Source: an uncultured Hyphomicrobiales bacterium (GTDB lineage Bacteria > Pseudomonadota > Alphaproteobacteria > Rhizobiales > Beijerinckiaceae). From it: a stretch of 62,675 nt of DNA. Below the pieces are notes generated by a model that saw nothing but the letters and a program-made list of their open reading frames with translations, was not told where the DNA came from and ran no database searches. Below, piece after piece: positions 44,506 to 52,579 of this stretch. Location of the stretch: positions 1-62,675 of the forward strand of contig CAIOVE010000036.1 of assembly GCA_903861645.1 (NCBI GenBank), written 5' to 3'. Position 1 is the stretch's first letter, and the number at the start of each line of letters is the position of its first letter. The position numbers and the translations under genes are program-made.

Positions 44506-45288
44506 ATGGACCTCGGGATTGCCGGCCGAAAGGCCATCGTCTGCGCCTCGTCACGCGGCCTCGGCAAGGCTTGCGCCCTGGCGCTGGCGGGCGAGGGCGT
44601 CGCTGTCGTCATCAACGGGCTGGACGCCGACCGCCTCGGCGCGGCCGCGGAGGAAATCCGCGCCGCCACGGGCGCGATCGTGACGCCCGTGCGGGCCGAT
44701 ATCAACACGTCCGAGGGGCGCGAGGCCCTGATCGCGGCCTGTCCCAGCGCGGACATTCTCGTCAACAACAACGCGGGCCCGCCGCCCGGCAAGTTTCAGG
44801 ACTGGGACGAGGCCGCCTGGATGGGCGCGTTGCGCGCCAACATGCTCGCGCCGATTTTCATGATCAGGGCCCTGCTGCCCGGCATGCGCGCGCGCAAGTT
44901 CGGGCGCATCGTCAACATCACCTCGGCAATGGTCACGAGCCCCAAGTTCGCCGACATGGGACTGTCGACCTCCGCGCGCCTCGGCCTGACCGGCGTGTCG
45001 AAATCCCTGTCGCGCGAGGTCGCGGCCGACAACGTGACGATCAACAACATCCTGCCCGAGCGGATCGACACCGACCGGCAGAAATTCATGGCCGAGCGCA
45101 TGATGAAGGCGCAGGGGATCACGATGGAGGAAGCCCGTCGCCAGATCGCCTCTTCCTTGCCCGCCAGGCGCTTTGGCGAGACCAAGGAATTCGGCGACAC
45201 ATGCGCGTTCCTGTGCGCGGCGCAGTCCGGCTTCCTGACCGGCCAGAACATCCATCTCGACGGCGGCTCATACGAAGGGATAGTATGA
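44506..45288 (+). CDS. SDR-family oxidoreductase lacking the usual Tyr-x3-Lys
   Basis: 260 residues, Rossmann fold. The cofactor loop is C-A-S-S-R-G-L-G (13-20), and N-N-N-A-G follows strand 4. The catalytic Ser is S140 in N-I-T-S-A. About 13-18 residues later, where Tyr-x3-Lys is expected, the sequence is L-S-T-S-A-R (153-158): no Tyr or Lys. The C-terminal [11 protein letters not shown] is normal. A related group of SDRs with the same alteration exists; their chemistry is unclear. First gene of a five-gene catabolic operon. Confidence 0.85.
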   Translation: MDLGIAGRKAIVCASSRGLGKACALALAGEGVAVVINGLDADRLGAAAEEIRAATGAIVTPVRADINTSEGREALIAACPSADILVNNNAGPPPGKFQDWDEAAWMGALRANMLAPIFMIRALLPGMRARKFGRIVNITSAMVTSPKFADMGLSTSARLGLTGVSKSLSREVAADNVTINNILPERIDTDRQKFMAERMMKAQGITMEEARRQIASSLPARRFGETKEFGDTCAFLCAAQSGFLTGQNIHLDGGSYEGIV

Positions 45289-45341
45289 GCGTCGACGCAT
45301 TTTCACCCGTTTGACGAATTCAACAGAGAGGCGAACGACCC

Positions 45342-46382
45342 ATGATCATTGATATTCACGGTCACTACACGACCGAGCCGGCGGCGATGCACACGTTCCG
45401 CGACAAGCAACTGGCCGGCCTCGTGGATGCCGCGCGCAAGCCCTCGACCACCGACCTCGGCATCACCGACGAGCAGGTCATCAAGTCCGTAGAAAAGCAG
45501 CTCGCCTTCCAGAAGGCGCGTGGCTCCGATCTCACCGTCTTCTCGCCCCGCGCCTCCGGCATGGCCCACCACATCGGCACCGAGGCTGTCAGCATCGAGT
45601 GGACGCGCCTCAGCAACGACATCATTCATCGCATCTGCGCCCTGCTGCCCGATAACTTCATCGGCGTCGGCCAGTTGCCGCAACACCCCGGCGCCGCGCC
45701 GAAGGACAGCATCCCCGAACTCGTCCGCATGGTGAAGGAACTCGGCTTCGTCGGCGTCAACCTGAACCCGGATCCGTCGGGCGGCTACTGGACCGGCGCG
45801 CCGCTGACCGACAAGTCGTGGTACCCGCTGTACGAAAAGCTGGTCGAACTCGAAGTGCCCGCGATGATCCACGTGTCGTCGTCGTGCAACCCGAACTTCC
45901 ACGCCACCGGCGCCCATTACATCAACGCCGACACGACGGCGTTCATGCAGCTCATCCAGGGCAACCTGTTCAAGGATTTCCCGACCCTGAAATTCGTCAT
46001 CCCCCACGGCGGCGGCGCCGTGCCGTATCACTGGGGTCGTTACCGCGGCCTGTGCCTCAACATGAAGAAGCCGCCGCTGGTCGAATACCTGATGAAGAAC
46101 GTTTACTTCGACACCTGCGTGTACCACACGCCGGGCATCGAACTGCTGACCAAGGTCATCCCGATCAAGAACATCCTGTTCGCCTCGGAAATGGTCGGCG
46201 CCGTGCAGGGCATCGACCCGGAGACCGGCCACGAATACGACGACACCAAGCGTTACATTGATCAGGTCAAGACGCTGTCCGAGGACGACCGCTACGCGAT
46301 CTTCGAGGGCAACGCCCGCACCGTCTATCCGCTGCTCGACAAGATCCTGACCAAGCGCGGCAAACCCGGCAAGAAGGTCTGA
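45342..46382 (+). CDS. ligJ: LigJ-like 4-oxalomesaconate hydratase (amidohydrolase superfamily)
   Basis: 346 residues. Strong similarity in pattern to Sphingobium LigJ: the zinc-binding start I-I-D-I-H-G-H-Y, F-S-P-R-A-S, N-L-N-P-D-P-S-G-G, A-M-I-H-V-S-S-S-C-N-P, I-P-H-G-G-G-A-V-P-Y-H-W-G-R and S-E-M-V-G-A-V. LigJ adds water to 4-oxalomesaconate to give 4-carboxy-4-hydroxy-2-oxoadipate in protocatechuate 4,5-cleavage. The ring-opening enzymes LigAB and LigC/LigI are not in the window, so the true substrate may differ. An aldolase follows. Confidence 0.85.
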   Translation: MIIDIHGHYTTEPAAMHTFRDKQLAGLVDAARKPSTTDLGITDEQVIKSVEKQLAFQKARGSDLTVFSPRASGMAHHIGTEAVSIEWTRLSNDIIHRICALLPDNFIGVGQLPQHPGAAPKDSIPELVRMVKELGFVGVNLNPDPSGGYWTGAPLTDKSWYPLYEKLVELEVPAMIHVSSSCNPNFHATGAHYINADTTAFMQLIQGNLFKDFPTLKFVIPHGGGAVPYHWGRYRGLCLNMKKPPLVEYLMKNVYFDTCVYHTPGIELLTKVIPIKNILFASEMVGAVQGIDPETGHEYDDTKRYIDQVKTLSEDDRYAIFEGNARTVYPLLDKILTKRGKPGKKV

Positions 46383-46400
46383 TCGTCTTTAAAAACACCG

Positions 46401-46426
46401 GCGCGCGCGGATAATTTCGCGCGCGC
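46401..46426 (+). promoter_or_regulatory. Stem-loop between the LigJ-like and aldolase genes
   Basis: Nine-base perfect arms of alternating G and C (46401-46409, 46418-46426) around an 8-base A/T-rich loop. No T-run follows, so it is more likely an RNA stability or processing element than a terminator. Confidence 0.5.
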
Positions 46427-46449
46427 TTCCCTTATTCATGGAGATCACA

Positions 46450-47310
46450 ATGGCCGTGCCGCGTCTCAATAAAGTCATCAAAGCGCTCGAGGAAGGCCAG
46501 CACGCCTTCAGCACCTTCGTGCAGTGCGAGTTCGAAACCGCCGTCTCCCTGCAGACCTCTAAATACGACAGCTGCGTCTTCGAGGGCGAGCACGTCGGCT
46601 GGGATCCGATCGCCTTGCGCAACGCCCTTCAGTTCATGCTGAACCGCGGTCAGATCGCCAAGTCCGGTTCGCTCGTGCCGAACGTCACGCCGATGGCGCG
46701 CATTCCCGCCAACGGCATCGAGAAGAACCAGTTCCTCGCCAAGCAGGCGCTCGACGTCGGTTGCTACGGCGTTGTCTGGCCGCACATCTCGTCTGTCGAG
46801 GAAGCCTATAACGCGGTCGCCGCGTGCCGCTATCCGCGCCTGAAGAACAAGCCCCTCTACGAGCCCGCCGGCATCCGCGGCGATGGTCCGACGCAGGCCG
46901 TGCGCTATTGGGGCGTCACCCAGCAGGAATATTACGAGATCGCCGACGTCTGGCCGCTCGCGCCCAGGGGCGAAATCTTCGTCATTATCCAGATCGAGGA
47001 CACCGCCGGCATCACGAACCTGCCGGACATGCTCAAGAACGTGCCCGGCATCGGCGCGGTTCTGATCGGCGAGGGCGACCTGTCGCAGGAACTCGGCTAT
47101 CCCCGCCAGTACGAGCACAAGGTCGTGCTCGACGCGATGGCGCAGATCGTCGACACCTGCAAGAAGCATAATGTCGTCGTCGGCCACCCGCATGTCGAGG
47201 TGTCCAATGTCGAGCGCGTGGTCGGCGAGGGCTACCGCTTCCTGATGTGCTCGGCGCCGCGCAGCTACAACACGCTGACCAAGGCGATGAACGTCGTCGG
47301 TCGTTCGTAA
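46450..47310 (+). CDS. HpcH/HpaI-type metal-dependent aldolase
   Basis: 286 residues from the ATG at 46450, eight bases after GGAG; an ATG at 46438 is also in frame. TIM-barrel citrate-lyase/HpaI family: V-F-E-G-E-H-V-G-W (where HpaI has the catalytic His), I-I-Q-I-E-D-T-A-G with the metal Glu, and G-E-G-D-L-S-Q-E-L-G with the metal Asp. Such enzymes cleave 4-hydroxy-2-oxo acids to pyruvate and an aldehyde or 2-oxo acid. Directly after the LigJ-like hydratase, splitting its 4-hydroxy-2-oxoadipate product is the simplest guess. Confidence 0.85.
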   Translation: MAVPRLNKVIKALEEGQHAFSTFVQCEFETAVSLQTSKYDSCVFEGEHVGWDPIALRNALQFMLNRGQIAKSGSLVPNVTPMARIPANGIEKNQFLAKQALDVGCYGVVWPHISSVEEAYNAVAACRYPRLKNKPLYEPAGIRGDGPTQAVRYWGVTQQEYYEIADVWPLAPRGEIFVIIQIEDTAGITNLPDMLKNVPGIGAVLIGEGDLSQELGYPRQYEHKVVLDAMAQIVDTCKKHNVVVGHPHVEVSNVERVVGEGYRFLMCSAPRSYNTLTKAMNVVGRS

Positions 47311-47327
47311 TATTGGCCAACGCCAGT

Positions 47328-47352
47328 CCCGCGAGGCGTCACGCCTCGCGGG
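47328..47352 (+). terminator. Strong GC hairpin after the aldolase gene
   Basis: Perfect 12-base arms (47328-47339, 47341-47352) around a single central base, giving a palindrome-like hairpin 18 bases past the aldolase stop. It is followed by TTCCCGTTTCC, too poor in T for a classical terminator. It may weaken or process the transcript before the next gene. Confidence 0.5.
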
Positions 47353-47377
47353 TTCCCGTTTCCGGAGCGACCGATAG

Positions 47378-48289
47378 ATGTTTGCCGCTATTCCCGCGAC
47401 CGGAAAGGTCAAGCTCCGAACCAATTTCGCCGATTACCCGATATCGAAGGCGCTGAAATCCGGCGCGGTCCCCTCCGATCTCGTCAAGCTCGATTTTCAG
47501 GGAACGAAGACGGCCAATCAAAGCTTCAAGCCCATGATCCGCGAGGGTCGTTTCGACGTGGGCGAACTGGCGATCGTCACCTTCCTTCAGGCCAAGGCCT
47601 GGGGCAAGCCGCTGACGCTGTTGCCCGCCGCGGTGGTGGGTCGCTTTCAGCACGGCTGCATTTCCTACAATTGCACGAAGGGCGACATCACGCCCAAGCA
47701 GATCGAGGGCAAGCGCGTGGGCGTGCGCGCCTACACGCAGACCACGGGCGCCTGGGTGCGCGGCATCCTGCAACACGAATACGATGTCGATCTGTCGAAA
47801 GTGCATTGGTCCACCTACGAGGATCCGCACGTGGCGGAATACGAGGATCCGGCGTTCCTTTCGCGGTTCGATCCGAACGGCCGGACCATGGAGCAATTGA
47901 TGCTCGACGACGACATGTTCGACGCCGTGATCATCGGTGGCCCGATTCCCGACGAGCCGCGCGCCAAAACCTTGATCCCCAACGTCGAACAGGCCGCCCT
48001 CGACTGGCATCGCAAGACGGGCGCCGTCACCGTCAATCATTACTTCGTCATTTCCGACGAGGTGGCGAAGCGCCCCGATGTCGTGCGCGAAATCTTCCGC
48101 ATGTTGCAGGAGACGAAGAAGGCCATGCCGGCGCCGGCCCATGGCGTTGATCTTCATCCCTTCGGTCTCGAGAACAATCGACGCAATCTTGAACTCATCA
48201 TTCAGTATGCGTGGGAGCAACAGTTGCTGCCGCGCAAGATGACCGTCGATGAATTATTCACGGATCTTACGGCCTCGCTCGGCGCCTGA
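47378..48289 (+). CDS. 4,5-dihydroxyphthalate decarboxylase-like protein
   Basis: 303 residues, no signal peptide, so cytoplasmic. The overall pattern resembles Pht5/PhtD (4,5-dihydroxyphthalate decarboxylase), which has a periplasmic-binding-protein-like fold: G-R-F-D-V-G-E-L-A-I at the strand-turn, K-R-V-G-V-R-A-Y-T-Q-T-T-G-A-W-V-R-G, and H-P-F-G-L-E-N-N-R-R-N-L-E at the C-terminus. In phthalate degraders this enzyme forms protocatechuate. Here the neighbours suggest decarboxylation of some aromatic or unsaturated polycarboxylate, not proven. Confidence 0.75.
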   Translation: MFAAIPATGKVKLRTNFADYPISKALKSGAVPSDLVKLDFQGTKTANQSFKPMIREGRFDVGELAIVTFLQAKAWGKPLTLLPAAVVGRFQHGCISYNCTKGDITPKQIEGKRVGVRAYTQTTGAWVRGILQHEYDVDLSKVHWSTYEDPHVAEYEDPAFLSRFDPNGRTMEQLMLDDDMFDAVIIGGPIPDEPRAKTLIPNVEQAALDWHRKTGAVTVNHYFVISDEVAKRPDVVREIFRMLQETKKAMPAPAHGVDLHPFGLENNRRNLELIIQYAWEQQLLPRKMTVDELFTDLTASLGA

Positions 48290-48325
48290 CGCGGCCTCTG
48301 CGAGCCAAGCAAAACAGGGGGAAAC

Positions 48326-48868
48326 ATGGCAAAGTCCGTTCGTCGCATTGTCACCGGCCACGATGAAGCCGGCAAGGCGGTGGTCATCATGGATGGTCCC
48401 GCGCCCAACCAGCGCGTGCGCGGCGCAACGGGCCTGACGTCAACCCTGCTGTGGGTGACGGAAGAATCGCCCGCAGACGTTTCGTTCAGCGCCGACCGCG
48501 CCGACCGCGAGTCCCCCGTGGCGCCGCCCGCCAAAGGCAGCATATTGCGCGTCGTGGATTTTCCGCCCGCCGGCGACACGGGCGGCGTTAGCCATGACGC
48601 CGTGCTCAAGGAAATGGGCCTGCATCACGAGGGCGCCAAGCCGCTGCGCCATCCCTTCATGCATCGCACCCGCAGCATCGATTACGCCATCTGCCTCGAA
48701 GGTGAGATCGACATGTTGCTCGATGATTCCGAGGTGACCATGCGCGCCGGCGACATCATGGTGCAGCAGGCGACCTATCACGCGTGGGTCAACAACTCGA
48801 AGTCCAACTGCCGCATCTGCTTCGTGCTGATCGATGGCGACGAACCGCCGGCCTGGAAGAAGGGCTGA
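48326..48868 (+). CDS. Cupin-domain protein
   Basis: 180 residues. One cupin barrel at about 95-170: R-T-R-S-I-D-Y-A-I-C-L-E-G-E-I-D-M-L-L-D-D, G-D-I-M-V-Q-Q and Y-H-A-W-V-N-N, giving a likely metal site with fewer histidines than classical dioxygenases. Such single cupins often sit with aromatic-acid catabolic genes, where their function is mostly unassigned. Last gene of the operon starting with the SDR gene; its stop is 6 bases from the convergent mutY. Confidence 0.8.
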   Translation: MAKSVRRIVTGHDEAGKAVVIMDGPAPNQRVRGATGLTSTLLWVTEESPADVSFSADRADRESPVAPPAKGSILRVVDFPPAGDTGGVSHDAVLKEMGLHHEGAKPLRHPFMHRTRSIDYAICLEGEIDMLLDDSEVTMRAGDIMVQQATYHAWVNNSKSNCRICFVLIDGDEPPAWKKG

Positions 48869-48874
48869 GTCCTT

Positions 48875-49921
48875 CTAGTCGCCGCGCGCCAGCGCGAGCG
48901 CCTTGCGAAAGACGGTGGGAAAAGCCTCGCCGTCGAGCGAGCCTTCCGGCGCCCAGCGCATGCCCTCGGGCGCGGCCATGCCGCGCGGCGCCTCGGCGAT
49001 GAAAACCTTCAGCGTCAGCGAGAAATGCGTGAAGACGTGCTCGACAACGCCCGCTTTCGCGCGCCAGTCCGCCGCGACGGGCGCGAGCGTCAACGCGGTC
49101 TTTGCGTCGAAATCGCCGCGCCATTCGGAGCCGGGCAGTTCGGTCATGCCGCCCAGCAATCCCGTGGGCGGACGCGTGCGCACCAGAACGGCGCCATCGG
49201 CGCGCCGCAGGTAAAACACGGCGCCGGCGCGGCGCGGTCGCTCCGCCTTCGGCGCCTTCACCGGGTAGCGCTCCATGTCGCCGCGCATCCGCGCCTCGCA
49301 GCCGTTCATGTAAGGGCACAGCGCGCACATCGGCCGTCGCGGCGCGCAGATCGTCGCGCCGAGGTCCATCATCCCCTGCGCGAAATCCCCGGCGCGCTCG
49401 CTCGGCGTCAGCGCGTCGGTCGCCGCGCGGATCGCGGCCTTCGCCCTTGGCATGGGCTCGTCGATTGCTTTCAATCGCGCGACGACGCGCTCGACATTGC
49501 CGTCGACGACCACCGCGCGGCGACCAAACGCGATCGATGAAATCGCCGCCGCCGTGTAGGGACCGATGCCCGGCAGCTTGATGAGTTCCTTTTCATCGGC
49601 GGGAAAACGTCCGCCGTGATCGCGCGCCACGACCCGCGCGCAAGCGTGCAAATTGCGCGCGCGCGAGTAATAGCCGAGGCCCGCCCACGCTTTCATCACG
49701 TCCTCGACGGGCGCGGCGGCGAGGTCTTCGACGCGCGGCCACAGCGCGAGAAATTTTTCATAATAGCTTTTCACCGTGGGCACGGTGGTCTGCTGCAACA
49801 TGATTTCCGAAAGCCAGACCGCGTAGGGGTCGGGCGTCCCGCCGGGCCGCGCGCGCCAGGGCAGGTCGCGCCGGTGTCGGTCGTACCAGTCGAGCAGGGC
49901 GCTAGGGTCGGGCTTTGCCAT
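48875..49921 (-). CDS. mutY: Adenine DNA glycosylase
   Basis: 348 residues from the ATG at 49921; upstream frame to 50194 is not MutY-like. Removes adenine mispaired with 8-oxoguanine. Helix-hairpin-helix L-P-G-I-G-P-Y-T-A-A, catalytic Asp in V-V-D-G-N-V-E-R-V, and the [4Fe-4S] ligands spaced C-x6-C-x2-C-x5-C (C-A-P...C-A-L-C...C-E-A). The C-terminal MutT-like 8-oxoG recognition domain (about 235-345) is present. It stands alone between the catabolic operon and an ABC binding protein. Confidence 0.95.
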   Translation of the reverse strand: MAKPDPSALLDWYDRHRRDLPWRARPGGTPDPYAVWLSEIMLQQTTVPTVKSYYEKFLALWPRVEDLAAAPVEDVMKAWAGLGYYSRARNLHACARVVARDHGGRFPADEKELIKLPGIGPYTAAAISSIAFGRRAVVVDGNVERVVARLKAIDEPMPRAKAAIRAATDALTPSERAGDFAQGMMDLGATICAPRRPMCALCPYMNGCEARMRGDMERYPVKAPKAERPRRAGAVFYLRRADGAVLVRTRPPTGLLGGMTELPGSEWRGDFDAKTALTLAPVAADWRAKAGVVEHVFTHFSLTLKVFIAEAPRGMAAPEGMRWAPEGSLDGEAFPTVFRKALALARGD

Positions 49922-50053
49922 GCTCAAGGTGTACCGGGCGGCCCAACCGCCCGCAATCGCGGCGACTTGCGCGCCGCGCGCGCGTCGCCTATCCCGCCAG
50001 TGCGGGGCGCCAAAGGCGCAAACCCGCGCCAAAAGCACAAGGGTGGGAATTTC

Positions 50054-51100
50054 ATGCGAACCTGGATGTTGCGTTGTCTCGCCGGCGCGGCCATGGCCGC
50101 CCTTGTCGTCGCGCCCGCGGCCGCCGCCGAGCTTATTCCGGTGAAGGTCGGCACCGCCAACTCGGCCACGGACGTTGGCGTTTTCGTCGCGCAAGCCAAG
50201 GGCTTCTTTCGCGACGAAGGTCTCGACGTTTCCTTCATCGCCTTTGATTCCGCCGCCAGGATGATCGCACCCTTCGCGTCAGGCGATCTCGATGTCGGCG
50301 GCGGCGGCACGTCGGCGGGGCTCTACAATGCCGTGGCGCGCGGCATCGAGATCAGGATCGTCGCCGACAAGAACCACACGCCGCCGGGGCAGGGCATTCA
50401 GCCGCTGTTGATCCGCAAGGATCTGATCGATTCCGGCAGGTTCAAGACGCTGGCCGATCTGAAGGGCATGAAGATTTCAACCGCCGCGCCGGGCAGCGCC
50501 GCCTCGACCACGCTCGATCGCGCCTTGCGCATGGCGGGATTGAAGATAACCGACGTCGAGCAGGTCTACATGGGCTTTCCGCAGCAGGCCACGGCGCTCG
50601 CCTCGAAGGCGCTCGACGCGGCCTTCACCGCCGAGCCATCGGCGTCTCAGGCGGTGGCCAGCGGCGCGGCGGTGCGTTTCATGGGCGACGACGAAATCTA
50701 TCCCGATCATCAGCTCGCCGTTGTGTTCTATTCCGGCGATTTCGCCCGCAAGAAACCCGACGCGGCGCGTCGCTACATGCGCGCCTATCTGCGTGGCGTG
50801 CGCTATTACAACGACGCCATCGAGAACGGAAAACTCGTCGGCGCGCGCGGCGACGAGATCATCGAGATTCTCGCGCGCAACATTCCCATCAAGGACAAGG
50901 CCGCCTATCGCGATCTGATGGCGCCCGCCTGCGATCCCGACGGCAAGATGAACGTCGACAGCATCCGCGAGGATCTGGCGTTCTATCGTTCGACCGGACT
51001 GATCGAGGGCGACGTCAAGCTCGAACAAACCCTCGACACATCCTTCATCGAGCAGGCGGTGAAGGAGATCGGCCCCTACCAGCGCAATCCCGCGCGCTGA
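50054..51100 (+). CDS. Orphan NMT1/SsuA-type ABC substrate-binding protein
   Basis: 348 residues from the ATG at 50054 (AAGGGTGGGA upstream). Signal peptide 1-25 (A-A-A-A-E). The mature protein has the NMT1 two-lobed pattern: V-G-T-A-N-S-A-T-D-V-G-V-F-V-A-Q-A-K-G-F-F, G-D-L-D-V-G-G-G-G-T-S and L-K-G-M-K-I-S-T-A-A. Ligands of relatives include sulfonates, nitrate, thiamine precursors and aromatic carboxylates. No permease or ATPase accompanies it; it may use the transporter at 29161-31572 or one elsewhere. Convergent with the MFS gene, 1 base apart. Confidence 0.85.
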   Translation: MRTWMLRCLAGAAMAALVVAPAAAAELIPVKVGTANSATDVGVFVAQAKGFFRDEGLDVSFIAFDSAARMIAPFASGDLDVGGGGTSAGLYNAVARGIEIRIVADKNHTPPGQGIQPLLIRKDLIDSGRFKTLADLKGMKISTAAPGSAASTTLDRALRMAGLKITDVEQVYMGFPQQATALASKALDAAFTAEPSASQAVASGAAVRFMGDDEIYPDHQLAVVFYSGDFARKKPDAARRYMRAYLRGVRYYNDAIENGKLVGARGDEIIEILARNIPIKDKAAYRDLMAPACDPDGKMNVDSIREDLAFYRSTGLIEGDVKLEQTLDTSFIEQAVKEIGPYQRNPAR

Positions 51101-51101
51101 A

Positions 51102-52313
51102 TTATTTCGCCGTTCGCGCCCGCCACGCCACCGCAAGGCTCGCGATGAGCAGGGCGGCGCCAAGCAGATAGGTCGCGCCGGGTAATGTGCCCGAGGCCAC
51201 GCTGAACGAGAATATCTGCGTGAACAGCACCGGGCCCACCATGCCCGTAATGCCGCGCAAGCCGCCGAGCGCGCCCTGCAACTGGCCTTGTTCCGCGGGG
51301 TCGACCTCCTTCGACATCAACGCCTGTTCGGCGGGGCCGCTGAGCCCCCACATGGCGCCGAAGGGAATGCCGGCGAGAAACCACGCGCCTGTCGGCGCCA
51401 GCGCGTAGATCGTGAAGCACGTCGCGCCGCAGATCAGGCCGGTCGCGAGCGCCGGCCATTCGCCGACGCGCTTGACCATCGGTCGAACCAGCCCGCCCGA
51501 AACGATCGACGCGCCGATGCCGACGAGCGCCAGCACGAGGCCGATCGTGCTCGGATCCCAGTGATACTGGTGATCGACGAACAGCACGAACACGCTCGGC
51601 AGACATTCATAGGCGAGGTAGTAGAGGAACATCGACGCCGCCAGAATGGACAACGGCTTTGTCGTTTTGAACAGGCGCAGGCCGCCAATGAAATTCGCCT
51701 TGCGCCAGGTGAACCGCGTCGTGCGGCGTTCGACGGGAAGGGATTCCGGCAGGATGAAATAGCCGTAGGCGGCGTTGACGAGGCTGAGGCCGGCGGCGAC
51801 CCAGAACGGCGCGCGCAGGTCGAGCGCGCCGAGCGGTCCGCCAATCGCCGGGCCGATGACGAAGCCGACGCCGAAGGCCGCGCCCAGCATGCCGAAGCGG
51901 CCGGCGCGCGCCTCGGGCGGCGTGATGTCGGAAATATAGGCGTTGGCGGTCGGCACGCTCGCCGCGCAGACGCCGGAAATGATGCGGCCCGCGAACAGAA
52001 AGCCGAGATTGGGCGACAGCGCCATCAGCACGTAATCGAGGCCGAGACCGAAATTCGACAGCAGGATCACGGGCCGACGGCCGAAACGGTCCGACAGCGC
52101 GCCGAGCACCGGCTGACAGAGAAACTGCATCAGCGCCCAGGCGAAGCCGAACAGGCCGACCGTCGCCGACGCGCGGGCGAGGTCGCCGCCCTGGAATTGC
52201 GCCACGAGCTTGGGCAGCACCGGGATCATCACGCCAACGGCGAGCATGTCGAGCGCCACGGTGATGAAAACGAAGATGAACGCGGCGCGCGCGTGAAGAA
52301 GCGATTTGAACAT
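51102..52313 (-). CDS. TetA-type MFS transporter
   Basis: 403 residues from the ATG at 52313. Twelve membrane helices. [13 protein letters not shown] in helix 1 and [12 protein letters not shown] after helix 2 are typical of the TCR/Tet group of drug:H+ antiporters. [13 protein letters not shown] lies in helix 5. The substrate cannot be inferred; many chromosomal members do not export tetracycline. It is divergent from ffh. Confidence 0.87.
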   Translation of the reverse strand: MFKSLLHARAAFIFVFITVALDMLAVGVMIPVLPKLVAQFQGGDLARASATVGLFGFAWALMQFLCQPVLGALSDRFGRRPVILLSNFGLGLDYVLMALSPNLGFLFAGRIISGVCAASVPTANAYISDITPPEARAGRFGMLGAAFGVGFVIGPAIGGPLGALDLRAPFWVAAGLSLVNAAYGYFILPESLPVERRTTRFTWRKANFIGGLRLFKTTKPLSILAASMFLYYLAYECLPSVFVLFVDHQYHWDPSTIGLVLALVGIGASIVSGGLVRPMVKRVGEWPALATGLICGATCFTIYALAPTGAWFLAGIPFGAMWGLSGPAEQALMSKEVDPAEQGQLQGALGGLRGITGMVGPVLFTQIFSFSVASGTLPGATYLLGAALLIASLAVAWRARTAK

Positions 52314-52414
52314 GGACCGTCGGGGTGGGAGACTGAATCGGGCGGGTTTATGTTTTCGTCTGTCTAGCACGGTCGGGGTCGCCGCCGCCAAACGCGCGGC
52401 CGGGGGCCGGGAAT

Positions 52415-52443
52415 TTGACTTGCACGGCCCCTTCCCCTAGTAA
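52415..52443 (+). promoter_or_regulatory. Sigma-70-type promoter of ffh
   Basis: TTGACT at 52415-52420, 17 bases, then TAGTAA at 52438-52443. This gives a leader of about 130 bases before ffh. It is a good match to a housekeeping alphaproteobacterial promoter in the 266-base gap between the divergent MFS gene and ffh. Confidence 0.6.
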
Positions 52444-52516
52444 ACGGCCACTCTCGACAGGAATGTCCTGAAGTCCGCCCACTTTTCCCGGAGAAAAGGG
52501 GTCAACGCCCGGCAGC

Positions 52517-52542
52517 GCCAAGCGCCCCCGGGCGCGCTTGGC
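52517..52542 (+). promoter_or_regulatory. Hairpin in the ffh leader
   Basis: Perfect 9-base arms (52517-52525, 52534-52542) around an 8-base G/C loop, about 38 bases before the ffh start. It lies inside the predicted transcript. It may control ffh translation or message stability; there is no T-run and the ribosome binding site is outside it. Confidence 0.4.
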
Positions 52543-52579
52543 TTTGGATCATGGCTTGCCGGGACGATGGAGTGAACCC

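Noticed and set aside
46401-46426. Rho-independent terminator after the LigJ-like gene
   Set aside because: No T-run follows the stem and the aldolase gene continues in the same direction.
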